DNA of 64,000 bases from G963665085 sp963665085 (GTDB taxonomy: Bacteria; Bacteroidota; Bacteroidia; Bacteroidales; JAAAOM01), in assembly GCA_963665085.2 (NCBI GenBank), contig CAXXXS010000001.1, positions 4,960,001-5,024,000 of the forward strand, given 5' to 3'. Positions within the stretch are counted from its first letter, which is position 1. Every line of letters starts with the position of its first letter. This document shows, in pieces, positions 26,270 through 34,774 of the stretch. The notes under the pieces are model-generated. The model saw nothing but the letters and a program-made list of their open reading frames with translations. It was not told the DNA's origin and searched no databases. Both the position numbers and the translations under genes were made by a program.

Positions 26270-27778
26270 TTACCGAAACTTCTTTCTCCAAAGCAAATAT
26301 CCGCTCAATACAACCATAACGCTTACCAATCCTGATAAGGGAACTAAGAGGATATAAAAATCACCAAGAAGAAAACGAAAGAAACGTCCCGTATGAATTT
26401 CGAGCGATAAGTTCCATAGTGACATTTTAGATTCTTTAAGAATATTATTAGGCATTTCAGGGAATTTCATTTCATGATATAAAGGAACTGCACCTTTATC
26501 GTAGTCTATCATATATTGCTTACCTACCAAATCCGTTACTAATCCAGTAACTTTAAAATCACCAATCGGTCTGCCTGTTGTATTGCCTACATGTAATTTC
26601 CCCTGTGCATAATTATAAATTTCAGGATGAGCCGGATGCCATAAAAACAAACCGCTGAACGAACCGATAATGTACGCCCCGTCATTAAATGGCTCAAGCA
26701 CATTAATTCCCATAACACTTACAGGAGGCTGAATTTTAAAAGCAATTGGTGCAAGACGGTCTTTATCCATATAGAAGATGCCTTCCGAAGTTGCCAGAAG
26801 GAATTCATTTCGTTCACTATCAAATTTTATGTCCCTCAATTTATCGTACCAGGGATTAGGCTGGTCGAGATGAGAATATTTTACAGGGCTTACTTTTGAA
26901 TACGCTATTGCAATAAGTAGCGGAGGTCGCAAGAACATACCTGTAAAAAACAAGACTATCAGGCACACAAATAACCAGGCTCCTGTTTTATTGTGCCATT
27001 TTAAAGACCATCGGTTAGTCTTTACAATTGATGTTACTTTTTTCGACTTCTTCTTTCTTCTCTTTATCCATCCGGGGAAAAAGAAATAAATAATTCCTGT
27101 CAGCGATAAGAAAATGGTTATTACCCCCAAAGCATCAACAAACAGCTTTCCGGGAATCCCAAAAATTTCACCTGAATGAATCTGCCACATGGTTTCAAAA
27201 AGCGAAACTTCATTTTTGTAATCTCGTGGTTGTTTAAGTTCAATTTTCTCAAATTGGGTATTTATTCCTTCCGACTTACCTTTAAATAAATAGGAACGAT
27301 TTAATACATAGAGCGTATCGTTGACACATTCAATTGCCACAAAGCGTTTAATGTCAACATCCAATTCAAACTTTATCCATTGCTTTTTCTCCTTACTAAA
27401 AGCAAACAAACCAAATTGCGTTGCTGTATATAGATTTCCGTCATTTGATTGATACAGGTCAAAAACCTTACGGTTATCGCTTCCATTTGGGAAACCATAA
27501 TTGAATGAACTATAATCAGTAAAATTTGAATCGGTAAGCCATACCCCAATATTACCATATACTAAAATGCTATCGGCATTTAAAATAAGATTGCCTTTAA
27601 CAGCACTATTATTCCAATTCTGATAACGGAATTCTTTTGGAAGATTGTTACGTGAAATATCAATACCAGAGAAGAATTCACGATGATTCATAATGATACC
27701 TGTAATTGAGAAATATAAAAGCAGGAAGGCTATGATTAGCCCTGGCCATTTATGTAGTTTCTTATATAGTTTTCCCAT
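26270..27778 (-). CDS. PepSY-associated transmembrane protein
   Basis: 502 aa. The N-terminal helix follows KLHKWPGLIIAFLLLYFSIT, the usual start of the PepSY_TM family; further helices lie at about 215-235, 265-290 and 470-492. The large extracytoplasmic portions contain the motif WQIHSGEIFGIPGKLFVDAL. Proteins of this family sit in the inner membrane and are linked to iron uptake or flavin/haem reduction, but a precise reaction is not known. It is divergent from nrfHA; the second HcpR-like palindrome is in the shared 268-base upstream region, so both could respond. Confidence 0.8.
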   Translation of the reverse strand: MGKLYKKLHKWPGLIIAFLLLYFSITGIIMNHREFFSGIDISRNNLPKEFRYQNWNNSAVKGNLILNADSILVYGNIGVWLTDSNFTDYSSFNYGFPNGSDNRKVFDLYQSNDGNLYTATQFGLFAFSKEKKQWIKFELDVDIKRFVAIECVNDTLYVLNRSYLFKGKSEGINTQFEKIELKQPRDYKNEVSLFETMWQIHSGEIFGIPGKLFVDALGVITIFLSLTGIIYFFFPGWIKRRKKKSKKVTSIVKTNRWSLKWHNKTGAWLFVCLIVLFFTGMFLRPPLLIAIAYSKVSPVKYSHLDQPNPWYDKLRDIKFDSERNEFLLATSEGIFYMDKDRLAPIAFKIQPPVSVMGINVLEPFNDGAYIIGSFSGLFLWHPAHPEIYNYAQGKLHVGNTTGRPIGDFKVTGLVTDLVGKQYMIDYDKGAVPLYHEMKFPEMPNNILKESKMSLWNLSLEIHTGRFFRFLLGDFYILLVPLSGLVSVMVVLSGYLLWRKKFR

Positions 27779-27917
27779 AAAGTAAACTGTCTGTGAGTTT
27801 GTTTTTATCTAAATAACAATAGCTTAAATGCCTAAAAAGATAAATATTGTTATTTCTGTTTCTTGAAAATTTCTTAAATTTATCTAATGCAATATTAAAA
27901 AACAGAAAAATTGCAAG

Positions 27918-27935
27918 CTGTAACATATGGTACAG
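27918..27935. promoter_or_regulatory. HcpR-like operator upstream of nrfHA
   Basis: CTGTAACATATGGTACAG differs in one base from the palindrome at 17299-17316. It is centred about 42 bases before the likely start set by the TATATTTG box at 27956-27963, the class II activator spacing of Crp/Fnr proteins. Confidence 0.7.
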
Positions 27936-27955
27936 CTTCTTTGTTCTTGGTAACA

Positions 27956-27963
27956 TATATTTG
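27956..27963 (+). promoter_or_regulatory. -7 box of the nrfHA promoter
   Basis: TATATTTG matches TAnnTTTG; no TTTG at the right distance upstream, consistent with activation from the overlapping palindrome. Leader to nrfH is about 80 bases. Confidence 0.5.
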
Positions 27964-28046
27964 CATTAGAAGGTTGAGTTTTCATTGTTTTGAAATAATG
28001 AATTTGTGGGGAGGATAGTTTTAATGTAAAAACGAATTTTGAGGCT

Positions 28047-28634
28047 ATGAGCATATTGAAAAAGATTTTACCTCCTGATAAATGGAAGATACCTGTCATT
28101 ATCGTTTCAGCAATTCTGTTAGGTCTTTTTTTCTTTCTATTCTATGTCTCCAATGCATCATCTTACCTGTCCGATGACCCAAAAACCTGCGTAAATTGCC
28201 ACATCATGGCTCCGCAATATGCTACATGGATGCACAGTTCTCATCGTGAATGGGCAAACTGTAACGATTGCCATGTACCTCACAATAACGTATTCAATAA
28301 ATACTATTTCAAAGGGAAAGATGGAATGCGACACGCTTCTATTTTTACTATGCGTGCTGAACCGCAGGTAATACAAATAAAAGAAGAAGGACATCATGTA
28401 GTGCAACAAAATTGTATTCGTTGCCATAGTAACCTTATTACGGATGCAAAAATGAATACCATTCATGGCGATTTTCATTCTGACAGAACTGACAGAACTT
28501 GTTGGGAATGCCATCGTGAAGTTCCTCATGGCAGGGTGAACAGCCTTTCGAGTACACCTAATGCTAAAGTACCGTTACCCGAAAGTCCTGTACCCGATTG
28601 GTTAAAGGAAGCATTAAAAGAAACAAAAAAATAA
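28047..28634 (+). CDS. nrfH: Cytochrome c nitrite reductase small subunit NrfH
   Basis: 195 aa, a NapC/NrfH-type membrane-anchored quinol dehydrogenase. One N-terminal transmembrane helix (about 14-37, IPVIIVSAILLGLFFFLFYV), then four CxxCH haem sites: CVNCH (about 48), CNDCH (about 72), CIRCH (about 123) and CWECH (about 152). It takes electrons from menaquinol and passes them to NrfA on the periplasmic face. It is 9 bases before nrfA. Promoter elements with a Crp/Fnr-type palindrome are directly upstream. Confidence 0.95.
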   Translation: MSILKKILPPDKWKIPVIIVSAILLGLFFFLFYVSNASSYLSDDPKTCVNCHIMAPQYATWMHSSHREWANCNDCHVPHNNVFNKYYFKGKDGMRHASIFTMRAEPQVIQIKEEGHHVVQQNCIRCHSNLITDAKMNTIHGDFHSDRTDRTCWECHREVPHGRVNSLSSTPNAKVPLPESPVPDWLKEALKETKK

Positions 28635-28643
28635 CGAAACTCT

Positions 28644-30143
28644 ATGAAATCATTCAGCGAACAAATCAAAGAAAAACCTTGGAAAGGCTGGGTTCTTTTC
28701 CTCGGAACAATTGTAGTTGTATTCCTTTTAGGATTGTTAGCATCTAGTGTTGTAGAAAGAAGAAGCGAAGCGGTGTTTGCCTATGCGCCTAAAAACGATT
28801 TTTCTCAGTTTGAACCCCGTAACGAAAAATGGGGTGCTAACTTTCCTCGTGAGTTTGAATCTTATTATCAAACCTCTGACACCATCTTTAGAAGTAAATA
28901 CAATGGTTCTGCTACAATTGATGAATTAGAGGAAGACCCAAGAATGGTAGTTCTTTGGGCAGGATATGGTTTTTCAAAAGAATATAACCAAGGGCGAGGA
29001 CATTATTATGCAGTAGAAGATGTTCGTAATATTCTTAGAACTGGAGCACCGAATGATAGTGTAAAAAGCCCTATGCCCAACACATGCTGGACTTGTAAAA
29101 GCCCCGATGTTCCAAGAATGATGAATGAAGTTGGAATTGCAGAGTTCTATAAAGGTTCATGGGAAAAGTGGGGAGCTGAGATTGTGAACCCAATTGGTTG
29201 TGCCGATTGTCACGATGTAAATACTATGCAACTACGCATTTCTCGCCCTGCATTAATTGAAGCATTTGAAAGACAAGGAAAAGACATAAGCAAAGCCACG
29301 CATCAGGAAATGAGAAGCTTGGTTTGTGCACAATGCCATGTGGAATACTACTTTAATAAAAAGAAAATTGAAGGAGTTCCATATTTAACCTTCCCTTGGG
29401 ATAATGGTATGACCGTTGAAGCTGCTGAAGAATACTATGACAATATGAATTTTAGTGACTGGACGCATAAACTAAGTAAAGCCCCAATGTTAAAAGCCCA
29501 ACACCCAGGTTATGAAACTTACTTAACAGGTGTGCATGCGGAACGTGGTGTATCTTGTGCTGATTGTCACATGCCATATAAAAGCCAAGGAGGTGTGAAA
29601 TTTACAGACCATCACATTCAAAGTCCTCTTAATAATGTCGCCAATTCATGTCAAGTTTGTCACCGTGAAGAGGCTCATAAACTCATTGCCGATGTATATT
29701 CTCGTCAGGATAAGATTAAAGAAAATGTAAATATTCTAGAAGATTTATTGGTTAAAGCCCACGTAGAAGCTAAAGCTGCTTGGGACAATGGAGCAAACGA
29801 GGAACAAATGCAAGCAATACTTATGGATATTCGACATGCTCAATGGCGTTGGGATTATTCTGTCGCTGCTCATGGTGCATCATTCCACTCACCTGTTGAA
29901 ACAGGTCGTATTGTTTCATCGGGTATCAATATTGCACAAGAAGCAAGAATTAAACTTACTCGTTTATTAGCTGACCTTGGTCATAATAAAGAAGTTGAAA
30001 TACCTGATATTTCAACCAAAGCGAAAGCCCAGGAATATATTGGTTTAGATATGGCTACACTAAATTCTGACAAAGAAGAATTTTTAGGAACTGTGGTTCC
30101 ACAATGGCTTGAAGAAGCCAGTCAAAGAGAATCGAAATATTAG
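28644..30143 (+). CDS. nrfA: Ammonia-forming cytochrome c nitrite reductase NrfA
   Basis: 499 aa. N-terminal signal anchor (about 15-37), then the catalytic haem site CWTCK (about 148), the hallmark lysine-ligated haem of NrfA, and four CxxCH sites: CADCH (about 186), CAQCH (about 228), CADCH (about 305) and CQVCH (about 336). The distal His is probably in KFTDHHIQSPL. It reduces nitrite to ammonium with six electrons in the periplasm and can also reduce NO and hydroxylamine, complementing Hcp. It is followed after 11 bases by the cytochrome maturation genes. Intact. Confidence 0.97.
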   Translation: MKSFSEQIKEKPWKGWVLFLGTIVVVFLLGLLASSVVERRSEAVFAYAPKNDFSQFEPRNEKWGANFPREFESYYQTSDTIFRSKYNGSATIDELEEDPRMVVLWAGYGFSKEYNQGRGHYYAVEDVRNILRTGAPNDSVKSPMPNTCWTCKSPDVPRMMNEVGIAEFYKGSWEKWGAEIVNPIGCADCHDVNTMQLRISRPALIEAFERQGKDISKATHQEMRSLVCAQCHVEYYFNKKKIEGVPYLTFPWDNGMTVEAAEEYYDNMNFSDWTHKLSKAPMLKAQHPGYETYLTGVHAERGVSCADCHMPYKSQGGVKFTDHHIQSPLNNVANSCQVCHREEAHKLIADVYSRQDKIKENVNILEDLLVKAHVEAKAAWDNGANEEQMQAILMDIRHAQWRWDYSVAAHGASFHSPVETGRIVSSGINIAQEARIKLTRLLADLGHNKEVEIPDISTKAKAQEYIGLDMATLNSDKEEFLGTVVPQWLEEASQRESKY

Positions 30144-30154
30144 AATAAATTACC

Positions 30155-31375
30155 TTGCAAAATACTAAAGAAAAAAAGAGCTTATGGGTACTTCCCTGGA
30201 AGTATCCCGAAAGCTTCTTAATAGCCTTTGCCTTATTTTTGGCATCATTAGGAATTGAATTTATAACAGGTACTACAGTGCCTAAAATATCTTGGCCAGC
30301 CAATCTTGTTTCAATAGCACTATTAGCAAACTTATCGTTATTGCTATATCTGTTATCAAAAAAAAGAGCGGTTTTCAAATGGTTTTATAGTGTTCCAGCA
30401 TCCATTGCCGGGATAACACTATTTGTTGTACCATCACTTTTACTTGCTTTAATTCCGCAAAAACCATCAGATTCCTTATTCTTTCTGTACGATGTTACAT
30501 CGAGTTGGACTTACACAATTGGTATAGTTTTCTTTTTAATTATACTTGGAACAGTAACCATTAAACGCATCACCAAACTTTCCAAAAGGAACGTTGGTTT
30601 CTTTTTAAACCATTTCGGTTTGTGGTTGTGTATTGCATCGGCTCATTTAGGTGCAGGAGACATACAAAAACTGAATATGTATCTTGAAGAAGGCAAAACT
30701 ACCTGGTATGGAATTGAAAACGGAAATAGAACAGAAGAATTAAATTTTGCCATCAAGCTACGGGACTTCTCCATTGAAGAATACCCTGCAAAGATTGCTT
30801 TTGTTGAAAGTAGTACAGGAGATATAATCAATCAAAACAACAAACCTTTAATGATAGACCCATACGAAGGCTTACAATTCAACTATAAGGATTTTGATTT
30901 AAAGATTAACAAACTTTTAATGAGTTCTGCTCCTGTTATGAACAGGTTTGAACCTGTTTTGGGTATGGGTGCAACACAATCCTTAAAGATTCTAAAATCC
31001 TTTAGTGAAAAGGTTGATACTATTTGGATTTCAAGCCCAAGCATTTTGTATCGTCAGGAAATTTATCAGATTGATTCAAACACAACAATGCTTATGACTA
31101 AACCCGAAGCTAAACGCTTTCTATCCGAAATAACGGTTTATGAAAAAGCCGGAGCTGTATATGATACCATCATTGAAGTAAATAAACCAATCAAGATTGC
31201 CGGATGGAAGATTTATCAGACAAGTTATGATGAAACAATGGGACGTTGGTCAACGAAAAGCATTTTGGAACTGGTTAAAGACCCTTGGCTGCCATCGGTA
31301 TATTTGGGATTCTTCTTACTCATTGCAGGAACTTTCTATTTGATATGGACTGGTAAAAGGAAGGAGGATGTGTAA
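30155..31375 (+). CDS. ResB-like cytochrome c biogenesis protein
   Basis: 406 aa, start taken at TTG 30155, since no in-frame ATG precedes the first hydrophobic helix. Transmembrane helices at about 18-36, 43-63, 74-94, 112-132 and a last one near 380-398; a large periplasmic part lies between about 160 and 375, as in ResB/CcsB. With CcsA it forms the system II haem lyase that attaches haem to apocytochromes, here NrfH and NrfA. Its stop overlaps the CcsA start by one base (TAATG). Dedicated maturation genes beside nrfHA are common in Bacteroidota. Confidence 0.88.
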   Translation: MQNTKEKKSLWVLPWKYPESFLIAFALFLASLGIEFITGTTVPKISWPANLVSIALLANLSLLLYLLSKKRAVFKWFYSVPASIAGITLFVVPSLLLALIPQKPSDSLFFLYDVTSSWTYTIGIVFFLIILGTVTIKRITKLSKRNVGFFLNHFGLWLCIASAHLGAGDIQKLNMYLEEGKTTWYGIENGNRTEELNFAIKLRDFSIEEYPAKIAFVESSTGDIINQNNKPLMIDPYEGLQFNYKDFDLKINKLLMSSAPVMNRFEPVLGMGATQSLKILKSFSEKVDTIWISSPSILYRQEIYQIDSNTTMLMTKPEAKRFLSEITVYEKAGAVYDTIIEVNKPIKIAGWKIYQTSYDETMGRWSTKSILELVKDPWLPSVYLGFFLLIAGTFYLIWTGKRKEDV

Positions 31376-32160
31376 TGTGGCATAATTTTGAAATATTCGC
31401 AATTATTTCGTTGGCAACATGGATTCTGGCCATTGGCACTTCTCTTTCAGACAAGTTGGGCAAAATCGCCAATTTGACTGCAATCCTTGGTACTTTAAGC
31501 TTGGCTGTATTTATCGTTTTACTTTGGACAAATCTCCAACGCCCACCATTAAGAACTCTTGGAGAGACAAGACTTTGGTATTCATTCTTCCTGGCAATTT
31601 CAGGCTATGTAATATTTAAGCGATGGAAAATCAAGTTAATGCTTATGTATTCACTTGGTATGGCTATTCTATTTTTATTATTGAACTACCTAAATCCTGA
31701 AATTCACAGTAAAACACTCATGCCAGCATTGCAAAGCATTTGGTTTGTACCTCATGTAATTGTGTATATGATTGCTTACGCCTTATTAGGTTTATCTGCA
31801 CTTTTCGGATTGCTTGGATTATATGCAATTAGAAAAGATAATCTGAAAGAGGATTTTGTACTTAAAACAGATAACATCGTTTATATAGGCTTTGGCTTTC
31901 TTACGTTAGGACTAATATTCGGAGCTTTATGGGCAAAAGAAGCATGGGGGCATTATTGGACATGGGATCCCAAAGAAACATGGGCATTTCTCACATGGGC
32001 TGTTTATCTTATTCATATCCATTTCAGGATAAAAAGTAATTTAAGCCACAAAAGCGTTTTTCTGATTTTAATGTTTGCTTTTGTTGTTCTGCTTATTTGT
32101 TGGTTTGGTATTAACTACCTTCCGGCAGCACAAAATAGTGTGCATGTTTATTCGAGTTAA
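31375..32160 (+). CDS. ccsA: Cytochrome c assembly protein CcsA
   Basis: 261 aa with about eight hydrophobic helices. The haem-handling WWD-type motif WGHYWTWDPKETWAFL is at about 193-208, with conserved His nearby (WFVPHVIVYM; LIHIHFR). It works with the ResB-like protein as the system II cytochrome c synthase in the inner membrane. It starts within the stop of the preceding gene, so the two are translationally coupled. The last strong member of the nrf operon; the HPP gene follows after 46 bases. Confidence 0.92.
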   Translation: MWHNFEIFAIISLATWILAIGTSLSDKLGKIANLTAILGTLSLAVFIVLLWTNLQRPPLRTLGETRLWYSFFLAISGYVIFKRWKIKLMLMYSLGMAILFLLLNYLNPEIHSKTLMPALQSIWFVPHVIVYMIAYALLGLSALFGLLGLYAIRKDNLKEDFVLKTDNIVYIGFGFLTLGLIFGALWAKEAWGHYWTWDPKETWAFLTWAVYLIHIHFRIKSNLSHKSVFLILMFAFVVLLICWFGINYLPAAQNSVHVYSS

Positions 32161-32206
32161 ACAATTCACGCTGAAATGAGTTTTCTTCCTATTGAATTAA
32201 ATACCT

Positions 32207-32818
32207 ATGGTTGTAAGAAAGATAAAAAGAAGTATACGCTTTTCTAAATATGTAATATACAGGGAAACTCTAATAGATTACAAAGAGTTTCTGTGGTCAT
32301 TTATCGGTGCGTTTGTCGGTATCGGATTAATCGCATTTATACAAAGTACTCATCTTAGCGAGTTAGAAAATATATTTCTTATCGGTTCATTTGGAGCATC
32401 TAGTGTTTTGATATACGGAGCAGTTGAAAGTCCTTTAGCGCAACCACGGAATCTCATTGGGGGACATTTTATTTCTGCAATAATTGGAGTAACCATTTTT
32501 AAAATATTACCAGAAATAATATGGATTACAGCACCGTTAGCTGTTGCTACTTCAATAGTTGCAATGCAATTAACAAAAACGCTACATCCCCCTGGCGGAG
32601 CTACTGCATTAATTGCTGTTATTGGCACTGAGAAAGTCAAAGCTATCGGATATTTTTATGCAATTTCTCCAGTCTTATCAGGAGCTTTTATCTTATTTCT
32701 TGTTGCGTTAGTTTTTAATAACATGACTAAACACAGGACTTATCCAACCAATGGTAGAGTTAGAGGAGTTTTGAGAAAAATTAAATTAAAAATCAGTAAC
32801 TATAAACCGTTTCAATAA
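32207..32818 (+). CDS. HPP-family membrane protein
   Basis: 203 aa with four hydrophobic helices (about 28-47, 53-70, 86-125, 140-165). The family signature TKTLHPPGGATALIAVIG (the HPP motif) is at about 123-140. HPP-family proteins of cyanobacteria and chloroplasts have been reported to transport nitrite. Here the gene follows nrfHA-resB-ccsA in the same direction, which fits a nitrite-related role, though the bacterial function is not established and the gene may have its own promoter. Confidence 0.85.
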   Translation: MVVRKIKRSIRFSKYVIYRETLIDYKEFLWSFIGAFVGIGLIAFIQSTHLSELENIFLIGSFGASSVLIYGAVESPLAQPRNLIGGHFISAIIGVTIFKILPEIIWITAPLAVATSIVAMQLTKTLHPPGGATALIAVIGTEKVKAIGYFYAISPVLSGAFILFLVALVFNNMTKHRTYPTNGRVRGVLRKIKLKISNYKPFQ

Positions 32819-32880
32819 TAACATAGCTATAGAAAAATATGGCCACAACCAATTTTAATACTATGGTATTTAGTTAAGAT

Positions 32881-32964
32881 ATTTACTTGAAAACTCTTAT
32901 AAAGTAAATCTATATTGCGTTGATATATTGGATTTTACATATTTACATTATTTACAAAATTTAC
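32881..32964. repeat. Iteron-like array, second copy
   Basis: ATTTAC at 32881, GTAAAT at 32904, then ATTTAC at 32941, 32950 and 32959, exactly 9 bases apart. Flanking sequence, including AAATTTTA and GTGTT just downstream, is also shared with 45226-45332, so these are copies of one sequence. Confidence 0.6.
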
Positions 32965-33052
32965 ATAAAATTTTAAGTGTTGGCTCACATTCTCATATTT
33001 ACTGGAATAAACACAATTGACTTACCTTAATTTCTGCTTCACATATTTATTC

Positions 33053-33060
33053 TATATTTG
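33053..33060 (+). promoter_or_regulatory. -7 box of the restriction-module promoter
   Basis: TATATTTG matches TAnnTTTG; a weak TTTC at 33031-33034 could be the -33 element (18-base spacer). It directs transcription into the AbiEi-like, DUF1016 and hsdM genes. Confidence 0.5.
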
Positions 33061-33084
33061 TGAAAAATTTCTCATGCAATAAAT

Positions 33085-33684
33085 ATGCAAAGTGTTGAAT
33101 TTAAGATAGAAAAGACAATTAAGTCAAAACCTAAAGGTTATCTATTGTTTTCCGATGATTTTAGCCATAGAGGTTCGGCTGAATCAATAAGAAAAGCTTT
33201 GCAAAACTTAAAAGAAAAAGGTCTGATAAGGTCTGTTGCTCATGGTATATACGTGCGTCCGATAATAGACAAATATATTGGAGAAGTATTGCCTACCGCC
33301 GAGGATGTAGCTAAAGCCATTGCCAGACGCGATAAAATTAAACTCATCTCTACAGGAGCATACGCATTACATGCTTTAGGTTTAAGTACACAAGTACCTT
33401 TAAAATTAGTTTTCCTCACCGATGGTGCTCCCCGTATTATTAAGGTCGGAAAAAGAACCATAAAACTAAAAAGAACCACTCCTAAAAACCTTAAAGCAAA
33501 AGGTAAAATCAGCTCTTTGGTTATACAGGCTTTGCGTGAAATAGGCAAAGATAAAGCCACCGAAGTGGAACTCCGAAAAATTAATACGCTTTTACAGAAA
33601 GAAGACCCCAAACTGTTGCAACACGATATTGCATTAGCCCCGGTGTGGATTAGAGAAATAATGAAACAGGCAATTGATAAATAG
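33085..33684 (+). CDS. AbiEi-like (DUF6088) winged-helix protein
   Basis: 199 aa. The N-terminal winged HTH (about 10-60: LFSDDFSHRGSAESIRKALQ, then EKGLIRSVAHGIYVRP) and the following ISTGAYALHALGLSTQVPL and RTIKLKRTTPKNL blocks match AbiEi-type antitoxin proteins. In type IV toxin-antitoxin systems it pairs with an AbiEii nucleotidyltransferase; none is present here. Instead the gene is 13 bases before a DUF1016 nuclease-fold gene and is followed by type I restriction genes. It may be a transcriptional regulator of this defence operon. Confidence 0.75.
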   Translation: MQSVEFKIEKTIKSKPKGYLLFSDDFSHRGSAESIRKALQNLKEKGLIRSVAHGIYVRPIIDKYIGEVLPTAEDVAKAIARRDKIKLISTGAYALHALGLSTQVPLKLVFLTDGAPRIIKVGKRTIKLKRTTPKNLKAKGKISSLVIQALREIGKDKATEVELRKINTLLQKEDPKLLQHDIALAPVWIREIMKQAIDK

Positions 33685-33697
33685 ATAAAAAAAGAAT

Positions 33698-34741
33698 ATG
33701 TCAGAAGACAAGTTAGATATAAACAGCAATCTATTTGCAGATATTCAACAGCTAATTGACCATGGTAAACAGCAGGTAGCTCAGGCGGTGAATGTTGGAA
33801 TTACCGCCACATACTGGAACATTGGTAAGCGAATTAAAGAAGATATCCTTGAAAATAAGCGAGCTGATTACGGAAAACAAATTTTGCATGCACTGAGTGC
33901 AAAATTAACAACACACTATGGTTCAGGATATTCAGAGAGAAACTTAGCAAACATGGTACGCTTTGCAGAGACTTTTCCTGAATCAGAAATTGTCTCTGCA
34001 CTGTGGAGACAATTGAGCTGGACTCATTTTAAATCAATCATCTATCTCAAAACAGACTTAGAACGTGAGTTTTATGCACAGATGTGTCGAATTGAAAACT
34101 GGAGCACACGTACCCTGCAAAAGAAAATAGACTCAATGCTGTTTGAACGCACAGCTATTAGTAAAAAGCCAGAAGAACTTGCAAAACTTGAACTTCAAGC
34201 ATTAAAAGAAAGCGATAAACTCTCTCCGGATTTAGTTTTTAAAGACCATTATGTCCTTGACTTCTTAAACCTAAAAGATACTTATGCAGAGAAAGACCTG
34301 GAAGCTGCCATACTTAGGGAGATAGAAAACTTCTTAATTGAATTGGGTTCTGGTTTCACCTTTGTTGCCCGTCAAAAACGTATGATAATCGACAATACCG
34401 ATTTTAATCTTGATTTGTTGTTTTATCACCGGAAATTGAAACGGTTAATAGCTATAGACCTTAAAATAGGGAAATTTAAACCTGCCTATAAAGGACAAAT
34501 GGAACTGTATTTGCGATACCTTGAAAAACATGATACCGAACCGGATGAAGAACGGCCAATAGGATTAATACTTTGTGCTGAAGGAAACCAGGAACAAATA
34601 GAGCTTCTTCAATTGGATAGAGCAAACATAAAGGTTGCCGAATACATAACCAAACATTTACCCAAAGAGCTTTTAGCCAAAAAATTGCATCAATTTACAA
34701 TTACTGCTAAAAGGCTTATTGAAAACCGAGACACGGAATAA
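33698..34741 (+). CDS. DUF1016-family PD-(D/E)XK nuclease-like protein (YhcG-like)
   Basis: 347 aa. The N-terminal DUF1016 helical domain (about 10-160) contains VGITATYWNIGKRI, SERNLANMVRFAETF and ALWRQLSWTHFKSI. The C-terminal nuclease fold (about 170-340) contains DFNLDLLFYHRKLKRLIAID and LKIGKFKPAYKGQMELYL, i.e. the D...(D)xK core of PD-(D/E)XK enzymes. The family is often found within type I restriction loci; its target is not known. It starts 13 bases after the AbiEi-like gene and ends 33 bases before hsdM, consistent with one operon. Confidence 0.88.
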   Translation: MSEDKLDINSNLFADIQQLIDHGKQQVAQAVNVGITATYWNIGKRIKEDILENKRADYGKQILHALSAKLTTHYGSGYSERNLANMVRFAETFPESEIVSALWRQLSWTHFKSIIYLKTDLEREFYAQMCRIENWSTRTLQKKIDSMLFERTAISKKPEELAKLELQALKESDKLSPDLVFKDHYVLDFLNLKDTYAEKDLEAAILREIENFLIELGSGFTFVARQKRMIIDNTDFNLDLLFYHRKLKRLIAIDLKIGKFKPAYKGQMELYLRYLEKHDTEPDEERPIGLILCAEGNQEQIELLQLDRANIKVAEYITKHLPKELLAKKLHQFTITAKRLIENRDTE

Positions 34742-34774
34742 AATATTTTAGACTGATTTTAAGAAAAATACAAT

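Larger units (their letters stand above)
32819..33084. other. Intergenic region with iteron-like array and promoter
   Basis: Holds ATTTAC repeats (annotated separately) and, at 33053-33060, TATATTTG matching the -7 box, 25 bases before the AbiEi-like gene start. This is the border between the nitrogen-oxide and restriction modules. Confidence 0.45.
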
